Source: Actinoplanes palleronii
Lineage (GTDB): Bacteria > Actinomycetota > Actinomycetes > Mycobacteriales > Micromonosporaceae
Assembly: GCF_016862315.1 (NCBI RefSeq)
Contig: NZ_BOMS01000043.1
Span: 1 to 64,000, forward strand
Direction: 5' to 3'
Length of the DNA stretch: 64,000 nucleotides
In this document: positions 60,691-64,000 of the stretch, piece by piece
Layout of the letters: each line of letters opens with the position of its first letter
Numbering within the stretch: the stretch's first letter is position 1
The notes under the pieces: model-generated
What the model was told of the DNA's origin: nothing
What the model saw: only the letters and a program-made list of their open reading frames with translations
Databases searched by the model: none
Program-made: the position numbers and the translations under genes

Positions 60691-61041
60691 TCAAATGCGC
60701 GCCGTCCCCCGGCTGCGCAGATAGAGCGCGCGTGAATAATTCGCCGCTGCCGCCTCGAAATACATGCTCGCCAGCGAGACGTAGAAGTTGTTGTTGGTGA
60801 TCGCGTTCTTCGCGGGTGTTGACGCCGACCAGCGGATCTCCGCGTCGGTCGGCGCGATGCCCCGGCGCTCGCAGCGCAGCCGGTTCATCTCCTTGCCGGT
60901 CTTCCAGGTCTCGAGCGCGTTCTCGGCCTCGCGCATCATGGCCCGAGCCTGCTCCAGCATGGCTTCGGCCTGCGCGCACGCGTCGCGTTCGTCAGCATTA
61001 CGAAATCGATTGTCGTCGTCATGGAAAAAGCTCGGTGACAT
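60691..61041 (-). CDS. Helical hypothetical protein
   Basis: A 116-residue soluble helical protein (ACAQAEAMLEQARAMMREAENALETW, likely coiled coil; then ITNNNFYVSLASMYFEAAAANYSRALYLRS, TPR-like). No named family recognised. I start at ATG 61041, preceded by a G-rich ribosome site; a longer in-frame reading crosses a terminator and was rejected. It is convergent with the small secreted peptide gene. Confidence 0.65.
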   Translation of the reverse strand: MSPSFFHDDDNRFRNADERDACAQAEAMLEQARAMMREAENALETWKTGKEMNRLRCERRGIAPTDAEIRWSASTPAKNAITNNNFYVSLASMYFEAAAANYSRALYLRSRGTARI

Positions 61042-61139
61042 GATCCACCCCCCGCTCGTTGCACCTTTCGAGTGTGCGGGGGATTTCGGGACATGTCGAT
61101 TTTTGTACCCCGACGGCGTGAATGTCGGCGGACAAAACA

Positions 61140-61167
61140 CTGCCGCGCCGGAATTCCGGCGCGGCAG
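61140..61167 (-). terminator. Palindromic terminator next to msrA fragment
   Basis: A fully self-complementary 28-base palindrome (CTGCCGCGCCGG, AATT, CCGGCGCGGCAG) is followed on the minus strand by TGTTTTG. It lies 9 bp past the stop codon of the detached msrA end and may be the gene's original terminator. Confidence 0.75.
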
Positions 61168-61175
61168 AACCGTGG

Positions 61176-61253
61176 TCATCCCCCGGTGGTGGCTACTCCG
61201 ACCGGGCAGCTCAGCCCGTTCGGGCCGTGGTTGCCGTACCCGTTCGGGTTCTT
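61176..61253 (-). pseudogene. Detached 3' end of msrA
   Basis: The minus strand encodes [20 protein letters not shown] followed by ATTGG and a stop (61176-61178), matching the last residues of the intact MsrA at 61966. Bases 61191-61253 match 61978-62040 at 56 of 63 positions. One Cys of the intact protein is Gly here. No start or N-terminal part remains; the toxin-antitoxin pair lies between the two copies. Confidence 0.85.
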
Positions 61254-61294
61254 CGACTCCGGCGAACGGTGAGGTACTGATTCCCGTGTGTGAG

Positions 61295-61585
61295 TCAGCG
61301 CAGCCGGTACGCGTCCGCACGGTGTTCGATTGCCGTCACGGTGACGACGCGGCTGTCTTCGTCGATCTCGTAGAGGACACGATACGTGCCCCGCCGGGCC
61401 GACCAGGTGCCCTCGAACGGCGGCAGAAGTAGTCGTTTGCCGACGCGATGTGGATTGTCGAGGAGCACGGTGGTGATGAACTCGTAGGCGGCCGCGGCGA
61501 TCTTCTCCGGCAGCCGTCCGTCCAAGGCGCGTGCCGCCGGGCCGGTGACCTGAAGCCGGTAGCGGTCGGGATCCGGTCGGGTCAC
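61295..61585 (-). CDS. relE: RelE/ParE-type toxin
   Basis: A 96-residue RelE-superfamily protein. [29 protein letters not shown] is the first helix-strand unit, and [29 protein letters not shown] carries the typical RVLYEIDxxxxxVxVxxIxHRxxxYR end with basic catalytic residues. These toxins cleave mRNA on the ribosome. It overlaps the antitoxin stop by 4 bp. Confidence 0.9.
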   Translation of the reverse strand: MTRPDPDRYRLQVTGPAARALDGRLPEKIAAAAYEFITTVLLDNPHRVGKRLLLPPFEGTWSARRGTYRVLYEIDEDSRVVTVTAIEHRADAYRLR

Positions 61586-61866
61586 CGTGCCTGCTTCGAC
61601 CGCTTCGCCATCAGAGCGGCGAGTTCGTCGGCGTCGAGGACGTCACCGGCTTCGACGGCTGCCCTGGACTCGGCAAGTTGCCGCATGGCCTCTGGGCTGG
61701 ACAGGACCTCCAGAGTCTCTTCCAACGCCGCGAGATCGTCGGCGGCGATGAGCACCGCGGCAGCATGGCCATGCCTGGTGATCTCTATCCGCTCATGTGT
61801 CGAGGCCACCTCGTCGATGAGTTCCGAAAGGCGGTTGCGCGCGTCGGTGAAAGGCACGGAAGTCAT
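61582..61866 (-). CDS. Phd/YefM-type antitoxin
   Basis: A 94-residue antitoxin. [52 protein letters not shown] is the Phd/YefM DNA-binding fold, and the acidic/helical C-terminus wraps the toxin. It precedes and overlaps the toxin gene, the usual order for autoregulated pairs. The palindrome CTGTACAG (61898) upstream could be the operator. Confidence 0.9.
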   Translation of the reverse strand: MTSVPFTDARNRLSELIDEVASTHERIEITRHGHAAAVLIAADDLAALEETLEVLSSPEAMRQLAESRAAVEAGDVLDADELAALMAKRSKQAR

Positions 61867-61965
61867 GCTCGAAGTGTAGGCAGTAACTGGCGTGAAGTCT
61901 GTACAGAATTTCGGACGCCTGTCGACCCGGAGGCACCGGGCCGACAGCGCGGTGGCATGCGTTGG

Positions 61966-62631
<666 letters not shown>

Positions 62632-62687
62632 TCCCTTCGTCCGTCAAGCGGTAACGCCGGGAGGGCGGCAATCCTTACCGAGGGGCC

Positions 62688-63101
62688 TTACCGAAGGGCC
62701 TTGCCGATGCGCGCCGCGATCTCGGCCGCCTCGTCGTCGCTCGCGTACTTGTGCCGGGGCCAGAAGAAGCCGCGCAGGCCGTCGCCCTTGGTGCGTGGCA
62801 CGACGTGGGTGTGCAGGTGCGGCACCGACTGGGAGACGAGGTTGTTCATCGCGACGAACGTGCCGGTCGCGGTCATGGCGGTGGGGACGGCTTCGCTCAC
62901 CCGTTGAACAAGTCCGAAATATCCGCTTATCAGCGCCGCGGGCAGCTCGGTCAGCTGGACGATGTGCGGGCGCGGGACGACCAGGACGTGCCCCTTGAAC
63001 ACCGGCCGGGTGTCGAGGAACGCCAGTCCGGCCTCCTCGTCGGCGACGACGAACGCCGGGACGGTTCCCGCCACGATTCCACAGAACACGCAGTCCGCCA
63101 C
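62688..63101 (-). CDS. HIT family hydrolase
   Basis: A 137-residue HIT-fold nucleotide hydrolase/transferase. It begins [17 protein letters not shown] (CxxC of the Hint/HIT group) and has the histidine triad [12 protein letters not shown]. It would cleave phosphoramidates or dinucleotides. It is divergent from the cystathionine gamma-synthase gene with only 24 bp between starts. Confidence 0.92.
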   Translation of the reverse strand: MADCVFCGIVAGTVPAFVVADEEAGLAFLDTRPVFKGHVLVVPRPHIVQLTELPAALISGYFGLVQRVSEAVPTAMTATGTFVAMNNLVSQSVPHLHTHVVPRTKGDGLRGFFWPRHKYASDDEAAEIAARIGKALR

Positions 63102-63125
63102 AGGGTGAGACTAGCCTTGCGCAAC

Positions 63126-64000
63126 ATGACAGCCGATAATTACGGGTTCGACACCCTCGCCATTCACGCGGGTCAGGACCCGGACCCCCGCACCGGCGCG
63201 GTGGTTCCACCCATCTACCAGACCAGTACGTACGCGCAGGACGCGGTCGGCTCACCACGGCTCGGCTACGAGTACAGCCGTTCCGGCAACCCGACCCGCG
63301 ACGCGTTGCAGGAGTGCCTCGCGGCCATCGAGGGCGGTCGCCGCGGGCTGGCCTTCGCCAGCGGTCTCGCCGCCGAGGACACCCTGCTGCGCACGGTCTG
63401 CCGGCCCGGCGACCACGTGGTCATCCCGAACGACGCCTACGGCGGCACGTACCGCCTGTTCTCGAAGGTCGCCGAGCGCTGGGGCCTGTCCTGGACCGCC
63501 GCGCCGCTGGACGACCTGGACGCGGTGCGGGCCGCGATCCGCCCCGGCCTCACGAAGATCATCTGGGCCGAGACGCCGACCAACCCGCTGCTCAACATCG
63601 CCGACATCACCGCGCTGGCCGACCTGGCGCACGAGTCCGGCGCGCTGCTCGCGGTGGACAACACGTTCGCCTCGCCGTACCTGCAGCAGCCGCTCACCCT
63701 GGGCGCCGACGTGGTGATCCACTCCACCACGAAGTACCTGGGCGGGCACTCCGACGTGGTCGGTGGCGGGCTCGTCGTCGCGGACGCCGGGCTCGGCGAC
63801 GAGCTGGCGTTCCACCAGAACGCGATGGGTGCGGTGAACGGGCCGTTCGACGCGTGGCTGACCCTGCGCGGGATCAAGACCCTCGGCGTACGGATGGACC
63901 GGCACTGCGACAACGCCGAGCGGATCGTCGGGTACCTGAGCGAGCACAAGAAGGTCGCCAGCGTGCTCTACCCGGGTCTGGACACCCACCCGGGTCACGA
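63126..64000 (+). CDS. metB: Cystathionine gamma-synthase, 3' end beyond window
   Basis: The first ~291 residues of a PLP enzyme of the Cys/Met metabolism family. It starts YGFDTLAIHAGQDPDPRTGAVVPPIYQTSTY and has YEYSRSGNPTRDAL, ASGLAAEDTLL, the PLP Asp in LLAVDNTFASPYLQQPL and the PLP Lys in VIHSTTKYLGGHSDVVGG. It could also be cystathionine gamma-lyase, which is hard to separate by sequence. The ATG at 63126 leaves a very short intergenic region with the HIT gene. The frame is open to the window edge. Confidence 0.9.
   Translation, partial: MTADNYGFDTLAIHAGQDPDPRTGAVVPPIYQTSTYAQDAVGSPRLGYEYSRSGNPTRDALQECLAAIEGGRRGLAFASGLAAEDTLLRTVCRPGDHVVIPNDAYGGTYRLFSKVAERWGLSWTAAPLDDLDAVRAAIRPGLTKIIWAETPTNPLLNIADITALADLAHESGALLAVDNTFASPYLQQPLTLGADVVIHSTTKYLGGHSDVVGGGLVVADAGLGDELAFHQNAMGAVNGPFDAWLTLRGIKTLGVRMDRHCDNAERIVGYLSEHKKVASVLYPGLDTHPGH

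Noticed and set aside
61191..61253. Second functional msrA
   Set aside because: Only the last ~24 residues remain, with no start or catalytic Cys region.

Overview
The window is very GC-rich actinobacterial chromosome. Many genes start with GTG or TTG, start/stop codons often overlap (ATGA, GTGA, TGATG), and the gene content is typical of a filamentous actinomycete: Mfd, SurA-like lipoprotein, MazG, enolase, DivIC/FtsB-like protein, DUF501 and Ppx/GppA in order, a Streptomyces-type cslA-glxA-cslZ set, and a bldA-type tRNA-Leu(UUA). Micromonosporaceae (Actinoplanes-like) is my best guess. This rests on gene content only, because no rRNA is present.

Layout. 1-12.7 kb is an exopolysaccharide island, mostly on the minus strand: APS kinase, Wzz-like protein with a degenerate kinase domain, O-antigen-ligase-like polymerase/ligase, APH-fold kinase, PAPS-dependent sulfotransferase, Wzx-like flippase, methyltransferase, and two GH26-like hydrolases at its two ends. 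Together these suggest a sulfated and possibly methylated polysaccharide. No glycosyltransferase is present. Two genes of this island carry the only TTA codons I found, and the matching tRNA-Leu(TAA) lies at 48 kb. 12.7-16.2 kb is a two-ATPase, two-permease ABC-2 cassette. 16.3-17.2 kb is a broken AlbA/Schlafen-type ATP-binding gene. 17.3-20 kb is ppc. 20.2-26.8 kb is a tightly coupled HoxX-like / CslA / GlxA / GH6 operon for a cellulose-like surface glycan.

27-34 kb holds mfd, a SurA-like lipoprotein gene, mazG and a DUF885 gene. 34.0-35.7 kb is a gene-free, repeat-rich insertion within otherwise conserved housekeeping order. It contains a 63-bp tandem array interrupted by a 671-bp element with 26-bp terminal inverted repeats and a 10-bp target duplication, followed by a 9-bp minisatellite. 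35.7-40.5 kb holds a PilZ gene, eno, the divIC/ftsB-like gene, a DUF501 gene, argA and ppx. 40.7-46.5 kb holds an LppU-like membrane protein, a family-5 uracil-DNA glycosylase and a DUF4129/MoxR/DUF58 membrane cluster. 46.6-49.6 kb holds type II NADH dehydrogenase, tRNA-Leu(TAA), a Bax-inhibitor-like protein and a small conserved protein.

49.6-55.7 kb holds an acetyltransferase, a thiolase, two SGNH hydrolases, a DUF1232 protein and cystathionine beta-synthase. 56.2-60.4 kb holds an acetyltransferase, RNase Z behind a probable leader-peptide attenuator, and a coupled CYTH-CHAD/PPK2 polyphosphate pair. 60.5-64 kb holds small proteins, a RelE/Phd toxin-antitoxin pair lying between an intact msrA and a detached copy of its 3' end, a HIT protein, and the start of cystathionine gamma-synthase, which runs off the window. 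Sulfur (CBS, CGS, MsrA, PAPS) and polyphosphate (Ppx, PPK2, CHAD) metabolism recur through the window.
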